Shown here one piece after another: positions 30,081 through 43,367 of a stretch of 64,000 nucleotides of DNA. Position 1 is the first letter of the stretch. Every line of letters starts with the position of its first letter. The stretch covers positions 1,149,501-1,213,500 of the forward strand of contig JAQJVL010000102.1 in the NCBI GenBank assembly GCA_035578905.1. The letters are read 5' to 3'. The stretch comes from Stictocephala bisonia (Eukaryota > Arthropoda > Insecta > Hemiptera > Membracidae). The translations under genes and the position numbers were made by a program. A model generated the notes under the pieces. It did not search any database. It was not told where the DNA came from and saw nothing but the letters and a program-made list of their open reading frames with translations.

Positions 30081-31943
30081 ACAAAATATAATTTTTATTT
30101 TCTGTACAAACACATAAGTGTATTAACTGTGGTCTTTTAAAATTAAATCTAGTAATTACACTTTGTATGTTACATATGTCTTAGCAGTTGAAAGATTTTG
30201 TAGATGGTAATAAAATATTATATACAACAATCTAGTTAATCTTAGTTCTGTTTATACAACAAAATAATAACAGTAAACAAACTGTACAAACAATATTTGT
30301 TTCTAAAAAGATAAAGATAGGTAAATAAGATAAGCTTGCCAACCATTCATCAGACAGTAAATAAAATTATCATTAACTTGGCACATGGGATTAACACATA
30401 AGAAAAAAAAATTGAAATACAAAATGTACAATTTTTTTTTAATTTCCTTAATTATAGAATTAAAAATCAATTGTTTTAAAATGACAAACTTTTTCCACAA
30501 ATATTATTAAAAATAAAATAGCATTAACAAAATTATAAATAAAGTAGCAAAACATATACAAATATTTACAATTGAGACTAAACAGTAAGAGGAATAACAG
30601 TAAGCTAAGAAACTATTACAACAGTAGTTCAAATAAACAGCACCTTTTAAAAGAACAGTAACTAATTGGTAAAAACAGTGCCTATTTTGTTTGCAATGGG
30701 TAAAGTTACTAAAACTGCTCAATTTAAACTCTAAACTCAAATACTAAAGAATGATTATAGCCGACTCTTAAATTTTATTTGTTTCCTTTTTTGTAACTTG
30801 AAAGTATTATAAATAATCAAATTAATTTCAATAACTACTAAATAAAAGATATTTTGTACTGCCTACAGTTTCAAAAAGTATGAAAGTTTTAGTCCTGGCA
30901 TATCCCTCTGCAAACGTTAGCATATACTTGGTGATTTTCCACTCTATTACTAAACCTGTCAATAGTACGCATCGTCATACATAAAGTTAGTTAAATGTAG
31001 AAAATTTAGCTAATTTTTGCCATACAAACTGCATTATACAAATATAGTCTTCTTAAAAGGTAATGGTTCTGTTTTTTAAGATCTTCAAATAAACAAAATT
31101 GCTAAGAAAACTAGGAGTAATCTCAATCTGGAAAGAACGTCAAAAAAAACCCAGTTCCTCCGTGAGTCAAAGTTTCAACACAGAACCATTAAAAGATCTT
31201 CAAATAAACACAGTTGCTAAGATGAGTAATCTCAAAATGTAAAGTGATAATCCAAAGAAAGCAAAGATTATTGCAAGGGATGGTTCAATTAAAAAAGAAT
31301 CATTGGGCCTGGTGCTTCCAAGTATTCCTGATCATGAGCAATGCTCAAATGAATAATTTTCTAATTAGTTGTGAATCATCAGATTATTATACAAACCGTT
31401 AAATAAAAAAAAAATAATAAATAAATAAAAAACCCTAGAATTTTAATTCCAAGGTGTATTTTGTTACAAGTTATGCATGTGATGGAATTTTTCTACATAC
31501 ATGGTGAAAGTGCAAATTACAAATATGTCTAGAAACCACAGTACTCGGGTTAAACATTGTCACTTTTGTTTTATTTACTTTACCCAGGAAAACAAAATAT
31601 GATCTATTAAAAATTATTCTACTGTATACAAAATTACTTTTGATTCTTTAAAAAATTAAAGAATCACAATGAAATGTCAAAGACAACTTCTTACCAAACA
31701 ATGAAAAGAATAAACACAACAAGATTTGATTTAACAAGAATACACATTTAAGCGTAAGCATTTAGGTAATGTCTACGATCAAGTGCAAGTAAATTAATCA
31801 GAGGCACTTTTTCTAACAAGGCTGTTGATGAAATCAAATACACATTTAAATATAATTAGTTATTTTGTAATTTTGCATTCTGAATACATGAAAGACAACA
31901 ATAAATTATTTATTTTGAGAAAAAAAAGGTTTCATATATAAAC
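30081..31943 (-). other. Possible 3' UTR of CREB
   Basis: Low-complexity AT-rich sequence free of recognised mobile elements, downstream of the CREB stop on the minus strand. Several TTTATT motifs (AATAAA on the minus strand) occur, so the 3' UTR could extend here around the Tigger insertion. No specific poly(A) site can be chosen from sequence alone. Confidence 0.25.
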
Positions 31944-31945
31944 TA

Positions 31946-34128
31946 CAGTACAGTCCCAATAATCCGAACAATATCGGACCGACCCCTGTTCAGATTACGT
32001 GATTATTCGGATTAGCCGGAGTAACAGCGAAATCACTATTTGAACCGGGAGTACAGGTCTATTGAGTCATAATGAGCGAACGCTTTTTTGCTGCATGGAC
32101 TGTACTCCCACTCCTCGATGCTCTAAAAATTGACAAAGTCAGTCATTGACTGTCCTGACTAACTTAGTGTGACTGCGTGTGCCCGTACTGTTGGCCGTCA
32201 GTCGTTCCGCGCTCACTCTGCACTCGTCCGCTTTTGTCTCTGTGTTGATAACAATGTTACAGTGCGATATTCTACTGTGAAAACAGTTCGTTGTGTGTTT
32301 TGGACATTTATCTGTTATACAGTGTACGTAAACAGATTATTATGGCGAGTAAGCGTAAACACTCAACACTTACTCTTAAAGACAAACTAGAGGTTCTAAA
32401 GCGTTTAGATAAAGGTGAAGGTGTGACAAAATTGGCTACAGAGTTTAATATTGGCAAAGCTACAATTTGTGATTGGATAAAAAAATCATAGAAAGCTTGA
32501 ACAATACTGTGCTAATTTTTCTGGCGAGACTATTGAAAACAGACAGACAGCAAAGCAATCGCTGTATGATAAAGTTGATAATGCACTTCATATTTGGTTT
32601 ACCCAGGAAAGACAAAGGGGAACCCCCCTCAGTGGGCCTATCATTCAAGAAAAGGCTTTTCAAATAAATAAATTAATGAACGGTGATGCCTCTTCAGTGC
32701 TGGTATCGGGTGGCTAGATCGGTGAAAAAAGCGACATGGGGTACGTCAGTTGACAATTACCGGCAAAAAGCTTTCATCTGATTTTGAATCAGCAAAGGAA
32801 TATGTGACCACATTTGCAAATTTAATAGCTGAGGGAAATTAATCTCCACAGCAAATCTACAATGCCGATGAGACAGGCCTGAACTTAAAGACACTGCCTA
32901 AAAAGAGTTTAGCTTCACAGGATGAAAGTGCTCCAGGCTATAAAATGAGCAAAGACAGAGTTACATTAATAGCATGCAGCAATGCTTTTGGTAATCACAA
33001 GCTCCCATTAATGGTGATAGGCAAATCTGCTAAGCCTAGAACATTTAAAAACGTGAATATGAAATCACTGCCAGTATATTACAGGAGCCAAAAAAGCACG
33101 GATGAATGCCGTGTTGTTTAAAGAGTGGTTTCATGACCAGTTTGTTCCCGCTGTAAAGAAATTCAATAAAGAAAATGATTTACAGCAACGTGTGATTCTT
33201 TTGATTGACAATGCGCCATCGCACCCAGACACTGAAGAACTTTCTAGCGGTGAAGTTAAAGTCATATTTTTACCGCCAAATGTTACACCCTTACTACAGC
33301 CTATGGATCAGGGTGTTTTGCAAAAACTTAAACAAATTTACCGTAAGCAGTTTTTGCAAACCTTGATTGTAGATAACACAGTCTCTTTGTTTGCAAAAAT
33401 AAAACAAACGAACATGAAAGGTGTTGTTTATTGGTCGGCTGAGTCCTGGGAGCTACTATGGCCAACCCTTGAGTATTAAGAAAATCAACCAGAAAATGAT
33501 GTGACCAGTCTGCTTTAGCTAGTGCAGACAATTCCTGGTTGCAAGGAAGCTGGGAAAAGAGACATCAATGAATGGGTGGAAGAAGAAGGGGAAAGAGCCG
33601 AATTTGTACTGATGACGACATAGCTGCGGCAGTGACTGAAGAGCCAATGTAGGAGGAGGGGAGTGACAACGAGACACAATGCGATAAGGACGTGGTGCCA
33701 CATGCAGACAGTGCAGCTGCCCTTGACCTCGCTCTGTGCTGCTTGGAGCAACAGCCCGACACTACACCAGCTGTTATTTATGAGGCGCTGGCGAAATTAC
33801 GCATCATCGAAAAGACTGTCTTTGTTTCATCACAAAACAATAACTGAATTAATGTAATAAGGTACTTGTTCACTACATTATCAGTACTGTACTGTACTGT
33901 ACATATTTGATATTTAATCTTATGTTGTACAATTTTTCATACTAAACATTAGTGTTCTGTTGTGTAGTTTATTTTATTTTAAAATTTGAACCATAACTTG
34001 ATGTACAGTGTGTAAATATTAAAGAAAGAACTGTTTTGAACTAAGGTTTGCACTGTTTTACATTGAAATATTCACCGATTTTTGTACTTACAATTATAAA
34101 ATTTTCGCTGCGGAGCGGGACTGTACTG
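31946..34128 (+). mobile_element. Second Tigger-type transposon, inactivated
   Basis: 2,183 bp with 12-bp inverted ends CAGTACAGTCCC / GGGACTGTACTG and TA on both sides. It carries a broken transposase on the plus strand. The family differs from the intact Tigger at 6727-8967, since its inverted repeats are different. Confidence 0.88.
32343..33856 (+). pseudogene. Tigger transposase pseudogene
   Basis: The N-terminal helix-turn-helix is readable (MASKRKHSTLTLKDKLEVLK, VTKLATEFNIGKATICDW), then a stop at about 32490. Later fragments include YNADETGLNLKTLPKKSLAS (first catalytic D), VILLIDNAPSHPDTEELSSG (second) and PPNVTPLLQPMDQGVLQKLK (third). Stops and frameshifts separate them, and the acidic tail is also out of frame. 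All three catalytic Asp codons survive although the frame is broken. Confidence 0.88.
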
Positions 34129-34539
34129 TATTTATAATAAGCTAGAGCATGCAAGAGTGTCAAATCAATTGATAAAAATTGTAATAATATTTAAATACTT
34201 ATTTATATTCAACAATAAAATAACACTATACAATTGATTTTGACTGAATTGATTCTCTAATAATATATGATGGATTTATGACATGAATAATCAATATAAT
34301 AGAGTTCACCAACAGCCTCGTCAACAATAAAGCCTTATTATGGTTCTAAAGTGTATTTGACACAAGGTAACCAACTGTGAGACCCGAGACTAGATCATTG
34401 TAACTACAGCAAGTCTTGGCGAGCCCCTACACGATACTGATACTCGGAGGAGGGCAAAGAAAATATATGCTCTGTGACACAATGACCCTTCCTTCCGAGG
34501 AATCAGTCAAGGCCTCAGGTTCAGCAAGGGAAGAGAACA
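34129..34539 (-). other. Proximal 3' UTR of CREB
   Basis: Sequence directly after the CREB stop codon on the minus strand, up to the Tigger insertion. Assigned as 3' UTR by position; the transcript end is not determined. Confidence 0.5.
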
Positions 34540-34687
34540 CTAGTCTGTCTTCTGCTGACAATAAAGTTCTTTAAGGGACTTTAGTTCATCTATTAAGGCT
34601 TTGTTTTGGTTCTCCAGCACAGCAACTCTGTTCTCTAAACACTTAATATATTCTTTCTTCTTCCTTCTACATTCTCTTGCTGCTTCC
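34540..34687 (-). CDS. CREB-type bZIP transcription factor, last exon
   Basis: A minus-strand exon with acceptor TTGCCCACAG, 148 nt including the TAG stop at 34542-34540. It encodes the second half of the basic region and the leucine zipper: EAARECRRKKKEYIKCLENR, VAVLENQNKALIDELKSLKE, LYCQQKTD. The intron position, splitting the R before EAARECRRKKKEY, is the one known in animal CREB/CREM/ATF1 genes (from memory). The basic residues contact the CRE site TGACGTCA and the zipper mediates dimerisation. Sequence similarity to vertebrate CREB over this stretch is very high, so the family assignment is near certain; orthology to fly CrebB is inferred. Confidence 0.97.
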
Positions 34688-36530
34688 CTGTGGGCAAAAT
34701 AACTTCTTTAGACATTTTTACAATATACAGATATAATACAAAAATTAATTTAACATCACTCCAACATTGATGATTCATACATTAAAAACAGCAATACTAA
34801 TTAAAAGCAATGTTTGGTCGCCTGTACAGGAACTGATCTAATGACTGACAATGTTCTAAATGGTAACCACTTTTGTTCATGGACCTACCAAGTATCTCAA
34901 GCTATAGAAGCTCAAATGATTTGGAATAAACGTTAGGCCAAAAGTCTGTCCTAAATTGCATCAATACTCCTAAATTCTCTTTTCTAATCCCACATTCAAC
35001 TAGAAAACAAATTTAGCTTGTTTTGTGGGATAAAGTTTTAATAACTATATAATTCAGACCAACCCCAACAATTCACAAGAACAAAGATGCTGTCTTACTT
35101 TTTTAGTGTCTATAGAAAGTAAGGTCAAATCATGGAATGTAATAATTATTTGGAGGTATAATGTACTAATTATTGTCTTACACAAAAGTTTAAGACTGCT
35201 AGGTTAGCTGTCAGGATGTTTCATAATGTTTAAAATGTGTCATAAAAAATTTTAATTCCATCCTTTGAAGATTAAATTGCAGTTAACTGCAGTTTGTTTA
35301 ACTTATGAAAAAGATGACGGCAACTGTAAACTGCCAACTGTGGAACAAGCTAAAAGACAAGATGCTAATTTAAGTATTATTTATTTTAAACTAACTAAAT
35401 ATTGTATACAAACTTTCTAAGTGTATTCTGTATAGACGACATGTAATTATTTTCTTCACTCGGAAAGGAATTTATTTTCGGTTCTCGTCTTGTTGCAGCG
35501 AAACCACTCGTAACACTAAATACTTTCCTATCTTGGAATGGAACCGATTTTCAGTTCTACCTCTTCATTTTGAATGGGGCTCATTTTACAATAATTTATT
35601 TTGTCTTTAATACCAACCACACCAGCTGCAAAGTATAATAAATGACTTATTAATTTTTCTCTACATTTAACTTTAGAATAACTATCAAGAGTTATTTATC
35701 TCTACAATCTAGAATTTTGTATATTGCAAGACAAAATTGTCTATTCAAATCAAATCATTTTTATTGACATAGGACTTTTACAAGTTTTGACAACGTCTAC
35801 ATGACACCAGACGGTCAAGTCAAGAGTAAATTAAAAGTGGACTTAAACTATAGGTTATACCTAAATGACAATTATATATGTAGCTCTAATAAAGTTATAC
35901 GCAGGATTATTTATAGAACAATTATATTTTAAATACCAACTTTCTATTAAATAAATTTAAAAGGAACTAAAACAATTTTAATCTGAGCCAACTCAAAGTG
36001 CAGATCACATCAGTGTATTGTTTCACCCACATTTAAACAAAGTTACTCAACCTCTTCTTTAAGTGCATTTTATAAAATATGTTTGCTGATTCGTAACTGT
36101 CAATTTTGAATAGCAAAGATATATAAAGTGATTGATGATATTCTACAACCTGATGAGAATCAAAAAATTGCTTCTAATGATTTGTTAATATTATCATATG
36201 ATATTAACAAATCTTCTACAGAGTCAAAATTTTTACTAAGTCATGTAAGAAAAACTCAAAAATACTTAATCTATAAAATTTTAAACCATTTACAAATTTA
36301 ATCTGTATAGCTAAAAACAATGTTTTTAATACTAAAAACCTCTTCAATATTGTAAAAGGGGTTTGACAATAACCATGAGTAGAACTTAAAAAATATATAT
36401 ATTAACAGGATATTTATTTATGAGAGGCAGCAAATGATTGAAAACTTTCAATGAGGTAACTGTGTGACTAATAAGGCTTTTGCTCAACCTTGAAAATCCA
36501 ATGACTGTATTATTTTTATTCCTGGTGAAA
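34688..36530. other. CREB intron, proximal part
   Basis: Part of the 12.4-kb intron that splits the bZIP domain. No gene. A TCAAATCAAATCATTTTTAT motif at 35744-35763 may be the tail of a dispersed repeat in reverse orientation. Confidence 0.5.
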
Positions 36531-37480
36531 TGAAATGAAATGAAAAATGGCTTTATTGGAAGTGAAGTTAGGACTAGAGTCCTCTCTACCACTTAACCTC
36601 AGATAAATAATACAACTTGAAATAGATAACTTAAAATCATATTAAACTCTACGCAATGCAATATTAGACTATTTTATATAAAAACAAACAAAAATTAAAA
36701 GATTAACTAATCTAATAAAGCTAATCAATACAAAAGAAATTGGCACTAACTATTCAAATTTAATAGTAAAATTCAAAAGAAAGAAAAAACTCTTTAAAGA
36801 CACTATCACCCATTCATACCTTACTCACACCCCCACATAGCCCCCGCAAACCACCAGCCCACCGCCACTACAGATCCCGCATCAAATGACCTTTAACTTC
36901 CACCCTGTAACGAGGGTAACATTAGATTATTTTGATGCTGTCAGGGAGCGCATTCTAAAGGCGACAAGCTGTTACAGTGAAAGATTTGTTATATAAAATA
37001 GTACGATGTACAGGGGCTGATAATATTGATGGTCCCTGACAAGTATTTCTAGAACTTATTTCGTTCATGAACCTGAAATGCTCGGACAAGTAACTGGGAT
37101 TTTTTTTGTGTTTAAAATATTGTGAATCAGTAATAGTAAATGATACTCCCGAAGCTGTATAAGCTTCAGAATAGACAGTTGATTGAAGAATGGCGTAACG
37201 TGATCATAACACCGTAGATTGAAAATAAATTTTATACAATAGTTCTGCGCACGTTGAAGCTTGTCCGAGAGCTTAACAGTCATGTCACTAGTTACGATAT
37301 CACAATAATTAAAATGAGGCAAAACAAGTGTCTTGACCAGCAACACTTTGACGTTAAGTGGAAGAAAATATGCAAAACGTTTCAAGCAGTGAATGCCAGC
37401 AAACACTCGATTGCACGTAGTCATAATAAGAGTGTCGATTGCACTGGTGCTGTAAGAGTGAGAAGTAAATTCTAGCAAAT
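36531..37480 (-). mobile_element. LINE 3' end, family A
   Basis: The minus-strand coding part (37065-37478) includes HCLKRFAYFLPLNVKVLLVK, TLVLPHFNYCDIVTSDM and NYCIKFIFNLRCYDHVTPFF, the region after the reverse transcriptase thumb of non-LTR elements. The 3' end reads, on the minus strand, AGGTTAAGTGGTAGAGAGGA ... then repeated TTTCA units (36531-36545). A related copy lies at 44700-45535 on the plus strand and a 3'-only piece at 62760-62838. Confidence 0.82.
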
Positions 37481-37643
37481 GTAATTTTTTTAAAAAATAT
37501 ATGCTATTAAATCATACAAATATAAATTAATAATTCTCTGAATTTCTAACTTACAGAATAAAGGTGTACCATTATCCCTGTTTGCTGATTTTGATATAAT
37601 TCTTATGACTTTTATTTGTAAAATTAATATTTCTTGAATTCTA

Positions 37644-38470
37644 TTAGAATTCCCCCATAAAACCAACTGTTATAACAGATTGAAAATATGCAAAATATGA
37701 CGTTCTAACATAATGTTCTGGAACAGAAAGAATCAAACGCCTTAGTAAATAAATTACTCTCGAAAGTTTTGCGGATATATAATCTATAAAGTGACAGCAA
37801 GTTAAACAACTCAATGAAAATTCCCAAAAACTTGGCACAGTTCAAAAACTCAGAAGAGTCTGTTTTTACCTGTCTTAAACTGAATAAAATATTAATTGTT
37901 TTATTTTCATTCAACAGATACCCATTAGATTGGAATAATTTTGAAGATTCTTTATATTGGATTATCAACCAATTCCTTAAGTTCAAAATATCTATTAGAG
38001 GTATTGATGAAAGTAGTATATCTACATAAAGTAAACTGCAAAAGGTAGGTCATTAATACTTAGAAGAAAAAAGAGGGCCCGAAACAGAACCCTGAGGACA
38101 CCACTGTCCAGAGACAACTCTTGAGACCACTCTTCATTTATAAATACTTTTTGTTTATGCTGAGATAAATAAGGCTTTCAAAAATTAATATGAGCATCAT
38201 TAAAGCCGTAAAAATTAAGCTTCATAAATAGGTCATTATGATTGACACAATCAAAGGCTCTGCTAAGATCACCTGCGCAAAAGCCTTGTTTTCAAAAGCT
38301 TCTAAAATCTGTCTTACTAGCTTGTCTACAGCATTTAAAGTTGATTTTCCCTGTCCGAAACCAAATTGAGCAATATTTAAAATGCCATTGGACTCCAAAT
38401 ACAAGCTTACTTGGTCATAAACTATCATCTCTATTATTTTAGAAAATACTAGAATTATTGAGACAGGTCT
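37644..38470 (-). pseudogene. LINE reverse transcriptase pseudogene, second family
   Basis: Minus-strand fragments in order: VSLYLESNGILNIAQFGFGQ and GKSTLNAVDKLVRQILEAF (the F-R-x-x-x-S-T region), KQKVFINEEWSQELSLDSGV, then KLSRVIYLLRRLILSVPEHY, VRTSYFAYFQSVITVGFMGE. Frameshifts separate them and no catalytic YxDD is readable. It abuts the family A LINE but carries its own copy of the thumb region, so it is a separate insertion. Confidence 0.78.
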
Positions 38471-38637
38471 GTAATTTTGTGGCTTGTATTATATATAACA
38501 ATTATTTTTACTAATAAAAACTCAACAATCGTGATTAAAAAGAATAACTTTTGTATTAATTTTATTTTAAATTATGTCTTCGCGTTACTCAGGGATTCAC
38601 ACTTTTGCCTCTTAGCTTAATTTTTATTCATTATAAC

Positions 38638-40976
38638 TAGGGGTGTGCGAGTACTCAAAACTTCAAGTATTTGATTGAGTATTTTACTACTCGAACTCGG
38701 ATCGAAGCTCCTAAAACTACTCGAAGTTCGAGCGAGTAGTTGTATTTCACGAAATATCAGATTTACATCTTAATTTAGTATTAAGAGTAAACAGTTTTAT
38801 AAGTTATTAATAAAAACTGTTTGTGTTTTATTTTACCCTTAATCATACTTATCAGTTTGGTACGCTTAATTATGAACTGAACAATACGCCTAAGAACAGG
38901 TAGTACACGACAACAGTCAAATGAACTAGTCGACGTAGTGAAAGAGTTCGTCATTATGATTTGAACTAGTTCAGTTCAAAGTGATAAACAGAGCTGGGAT
39001 GGTAGCGATCACTGTAAATAGTAGCGATCACACGTTGGTTGCCGAGTCTACTAGTCACTTGTAACCTAACCTAAAATAGCGTGAATAAAACAGAAGTGCT
39101 GGTTAGTGTCTTCATGACCCAAGAAAGGGGACAAGAGATTTGGTTCAAGATGCTCAAAAAACCTGTTACCAATACAAACCTAACAGTCTGTGCACCCTGA
39201 AAATTATGCATATTTTCATTCATATCAATAATACCCTTCAATCAAAAGTCCCGAGAACGGGTCACTTTACATCCCAAGAATCGAACTTCCGATCTTTTCT
39301 AGGTGAAAGTTCATATTGGTTGTAGTATACGTACGTGCAAGGAACAGTTCAGCTCTTTTTCAGAAATGAAATTATCGTATATTTCTTGCGAGTCGATTGA
39401 GGTCTATTTTGTTTTTTAATCTGAGCAGGAAATCGTCCAATGATTTGTCGTAAGAAAATACCGTATCATATCATAAAAAATATGGTAATGACGTGAAGCA
39501 GCGTGTGACACAACATTATTGATTTATTTCCCGTCAAATAAAAAATATATATATATATATCCGTGGCAAACGTCTATTAATTATTATTCCGAAAACGCCT
39601 TAGACCGCCAAAACTGTGTGTAATATTTGTGCATAAGATATTTTTTCCTGTCAAATTGTTGAACGGTTTTCTGACTAGATTAGACAATAACACAGTTGGA
39701 GTGTAAAAGGTGGTAAAGTACGATAATTTTGATTTGTAAATTCACTGAACGGTCCCCTCTTCACATTGACGTTGATGTTAACTGTAAAACAATCACAAAT
39801 CAACCAAAGGTAGGGGAGAAACATAAAGAAAGATCTTTTCTTAACAAAATACGACGAATTTAGAGATTCGGAAAATAATTTTTATTGAAACGAAACCTTA
39901 TCAAACGTCTCGTTTTTTATTCATAAGTTTATAGTTTAGCTCCCCAAAATCTTCACTGTATCACTAGTTGGCACTTAGTTGATATTTCAGACTGCAAGTC
40001 GTCGCCAATATCGGGTAGACCTATTATATTAGCCGACTACGATTACACCATGTTTAATGAATTTCTCGTTATGACATAATTATTTATCTATTTATCTGTA
40101 GTTCAGTGTAGCCTCATGTATCGAAGTAGTTTCAAGTTGCACATATTTCATTACCGATCAAAATTTAAAAACTAATTCATCATAAGCGACTTTAAAATTT
40201 ATTTTTAGTAAACCTGCTTAGTTATTATTATCAATTGATTGAACCACAGTCATTGTCATCCAGATTTTCAAATTTGATTATATAATTCAGAGCTTATTTC
40301 CGGTTAGTTGTAACCTTGTTATTACTGAATTAAATACTCACAGAATACAGATCCACTCTTCTTGGCGTGTACACAATCAATTTTTTGTTGAGAAGAGGCA
40401 ATTCTCAAAGCAAATGACCGCATTTGGCGATATTGCCTGAATTTTAGCATCAGTTTGGTTGAGTGCAACTTTTGCCAACAAGCTTCACTTCGTTTTCGCG
40501 GTACACTTTGAACTGAACCACCAGATAAACATATAGGCCAGCTGGGAAACAGTATAGTTGGCTTGCATAGAAAATCTGATCTGTGATATGAGTGAACAGA
40601 TTAAATCTTTTTAATCCACGTTGTTTCAATTAATAATATACTTTCTTAATTTCTTACATAATATTATTTCTGAAAAAGGGAAAAGGTTAAACAAAACAAT
40701 GCCACATAAAAATGTAGGAAGGCAGGAAGTAACAAGTTTGATCTATCACATGTTACAGTTACAAACAACAAATCAAAATTATTGTGTTCAGTTTAGTTGT
40801 ATATATTTACGAATCTGGCAAAACTTAAAATAGGCTTAGTATGGCGTCTGCCTTTTACAGTTGTCTTAGGTGAACAGGAAATCCTTCTGTAAATATTCGC
40901 TCGAAAAATACTCGATACTTTAAAAAAATGCCAACTACTCGACTCGAACTCAAAAATCACTACTCGCACACCCCTA
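38638..40976. mobile_element. Non-autonomous hAT element, full-length copy
   Basis: 2,339 bp with 16-bp perfect inverted ends TAGGGGTGTGCGAGTA, flanked by 8-bp near-identical target copies ATTATAAC and ATTACAAC. The subterminal regions carry many ACTCGAA/TCGAGTA motifs. No open frame long enough for a transposase is present. A second copy lacking its left end is at 54610-55706. Confidence 0.9.
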
Positions 40977-40984
40977 ATTACAAC

Positions 40985-41500
40985 CTAACATTGACAGACA
41001 TTCATATTCACGTAATATATACATATGTATTGTATTGTTTACTGTCAGCTACCATTAATTAATTTTAAAAAAAGCTGTGATATATATTTGGATCAAGATC
41101 CAAAAGTTATGTTGTATATTAATAAAAATATAAGTGATCCCCTGTCACAAAGCTAAGTCAAATCCATTGAGCCATTTAAGACCTGCCTCACTGACTCTGT
41201 TTATTCTAGTTAACTCCTCCATGTAAAAGAGCATAGGTACACTCTGTAACTATGGCATTCATTGTTTGGATAAACTAACTGCAATGACTGATCTTGTGTC
41301 AATCTCCACTTATACTTTCAGTAGTTACATCTGCCCGACTCAGTAGTTGAGAACTGATTCAACAGAGTCCATTCCCTACGGACCTACATGTAATGACGGA
41401 TCATAATAAGAAACATATTTCGTCCATCAAAACTGTTGCGTGCTATAGCCCAGCTAGTATTGGGCGATAAATTTGATTTACTCAACTGAAAAGCATTATT
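40985..41500. other. CREB intron, nothing recognised
   Basis: No gene or element end is recognised. Confidence 0.4.
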
Positions 41501-42130
41501 TAGAGTGCGGGGAAACGGGCGTGAAAAAAAAGCGGAAATACGGGTAATGATTTGATTGGCTAAGGAGGGGTTGGTTCAGGTTGGAAATTAATGTTCTAAC
41601 TGACAGAGGCCGTGTGGATTAATCTTTTGGATTAAATTTCGCCGTTTCCGCCGCGTTAGAAACGCGCGGGCTGGTCCGATGGTTTGGGCCGCGTGAGTGC
41701 TCGTTGACGGTTCCCTACAATTCACAACCAGCTTTGATCAGCACTAAATTAACGTACCATAAGGGTAAATATAGTTGTAACATAATTAACTGGTGAAACA
41801 TAATTAAAGTTAACTGGTTGGCTGCGATCCCCTCGTGCCCTAAATTACCGAAACCCTACATTTTAGATGACTGCCTGCTTCCTACCTAAAGGGACTACTC
41901 CCCCCCCCCAATGGTTAATTTAGCCTAACCGAAACATAATGGATATATATAATTTAGAGAGAATTCTTAAACTAAGGCAACTTAGCTGACGAGCGGCCGT
42001 GGGTGGCGTCCTCCTGCGGGGCTGGTCACTCACTGCTCTGTCTGCCTACGTCCGGCTCCCCTCCCAGACCCTAGCGCATGCGCACGCGATAGTTGAATAT
42101 TTCGCCGCGCGAGGCGTCCGCCACAAGAGG
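41500..42130. other. GC- and CpG-rich block inside the bZIP intron
   Basis: In contrast to the AT-rich surroundings, this block is rich in GC and CpG (CGCGGGCTGGTCCGATGG, CGGCCGTGGGTGGCGTCC). It contains TAGCGCATGCGCACGCGATA at about 42072-42091, a match to the palindromic NRF1 (ewg-type) motif GCGCATGCGC. It could be an alternative promoter region or a GC-rich mobile element; no transcription start is evident. Confidence 0.4.
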
Positions 42131-42339
42131 AGGGTTTCAAATTATATAAAAAAGTAATAATAATATTACATAAAGTATACTAATTACTGCTGTCAAATAA
42201 TAATAATAATAATCATTGAGTTTCCAGTCCTAATGAGACGTCCAGTTATTGAAAGTGTATTTATTAATTAAAATTAAAATAATAAGACATTTAAAATTAA
42301 GATAGTAAACTGGTTTTCTATTCTTAATTGAACATTTAA

Positions 42340-43010
42340 TTTAATGGGTAATGGTTTGTACAAATAGTCCAGGATATCAAGGTAAAATTGGTATGAAACC
42401 TCTGAAATCTATGAATATGCATTGATTTGCATCAAACTTTGGAATTGAGCTCAATTTACCCTCTACTTCAAAATCTACCCTATACCAATATGTACTTATT
42501 ATTTTTCAGGGGTGTCAATTACCCATTATTGTCAAACATTGAAAACTACAAATTAAAGCGTATAAAATATAGTTCAAATCAATTGAATAAATGTTGTTCG
42601 ATATTCAGTAACATTACTGATACATTAAATAATGTCTCAATTCCTAGAAACCATCCCTATACTATGAATAAATTGAAAAAAGAAAAAAAAATAATTCACT
42701 GATATATTTAAATTATTTAATATTTCAATACAATGCATTTTGTTTTGATATATTTTCAAGTGTACAGTAATATTTAATGCTACTTTCCAACCCCAAAAAG
42801 TCACCCATTGCAACATCGCAACCCCTAGAAACCTCCGTCTTTTACGAAAATGCATTGATTTGCATGAAAATGTAGAATTAAGCTCAAAACATCATCTACT
42901 CTAAAATATGTCCAGTGCCGATAGATGCATATCATTTGTTGAGGGTGACAACTACCCCTTATTGTTTAAATTCATAGCATTGAATATTATACTGTAGCAC
43001 AGAATCAAAT
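42340..43010. repeat. Two diverged copies of a dispersed sequence
   Basis: The block at about 42375-42535 (GAAACCTCTGAAATCTATGA, ATGCATTGATTTGCATCA, GGGGTGTCAATTACCC) recurs at about 42820-42965 (GAAACCTCCGTCTTTTACGA, ATGCATTGATTTGCATGA, GAGGGTGACAACTACCCC). Identity is moderate. The intervening sequence is unrelated. Confidence 0.6.
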
Positions 43011-43367
43011 CAGATCCAATTACGTTGAGTGAATATGGATAAATTTTCTACAACAATAAATGTGATTTTACATAAATTTTTAACCCTCAAACTAACCCTA
43101 TTACAACCAAATTAAGAAAAGGCAATTGCTTAAAACAATTCAATTTCTTATACTTAATTATATAATGATATACTTAATTTCAATAATCTATTACAATATA
43201 ATGAATTTATATTTGTTACTTTTTCATCTTTAAAAATAGAAAGAATGAAAACATTGTGATACTCTGTTGTATTATACATTTACAGTATTATAAATATATT
43301 TACCAAAGTATTATTACCATAAATTGAAATAAAATGTACATACCATATTCAATTGACATGTTTTTCA

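Noticed and set aside
30303..30740. Minus-strand frames of 65-77 residues
   Set aside because: Composition is that of AT-rich non-coding sequence with Leu/Phe/Tyr runs; no motif.
33515..33857. Overlapping frames on both strands at the end of the second Tigger
   Set aside because: They are out-of-frame reads of the acidic C-terminal part of a broken transposase.
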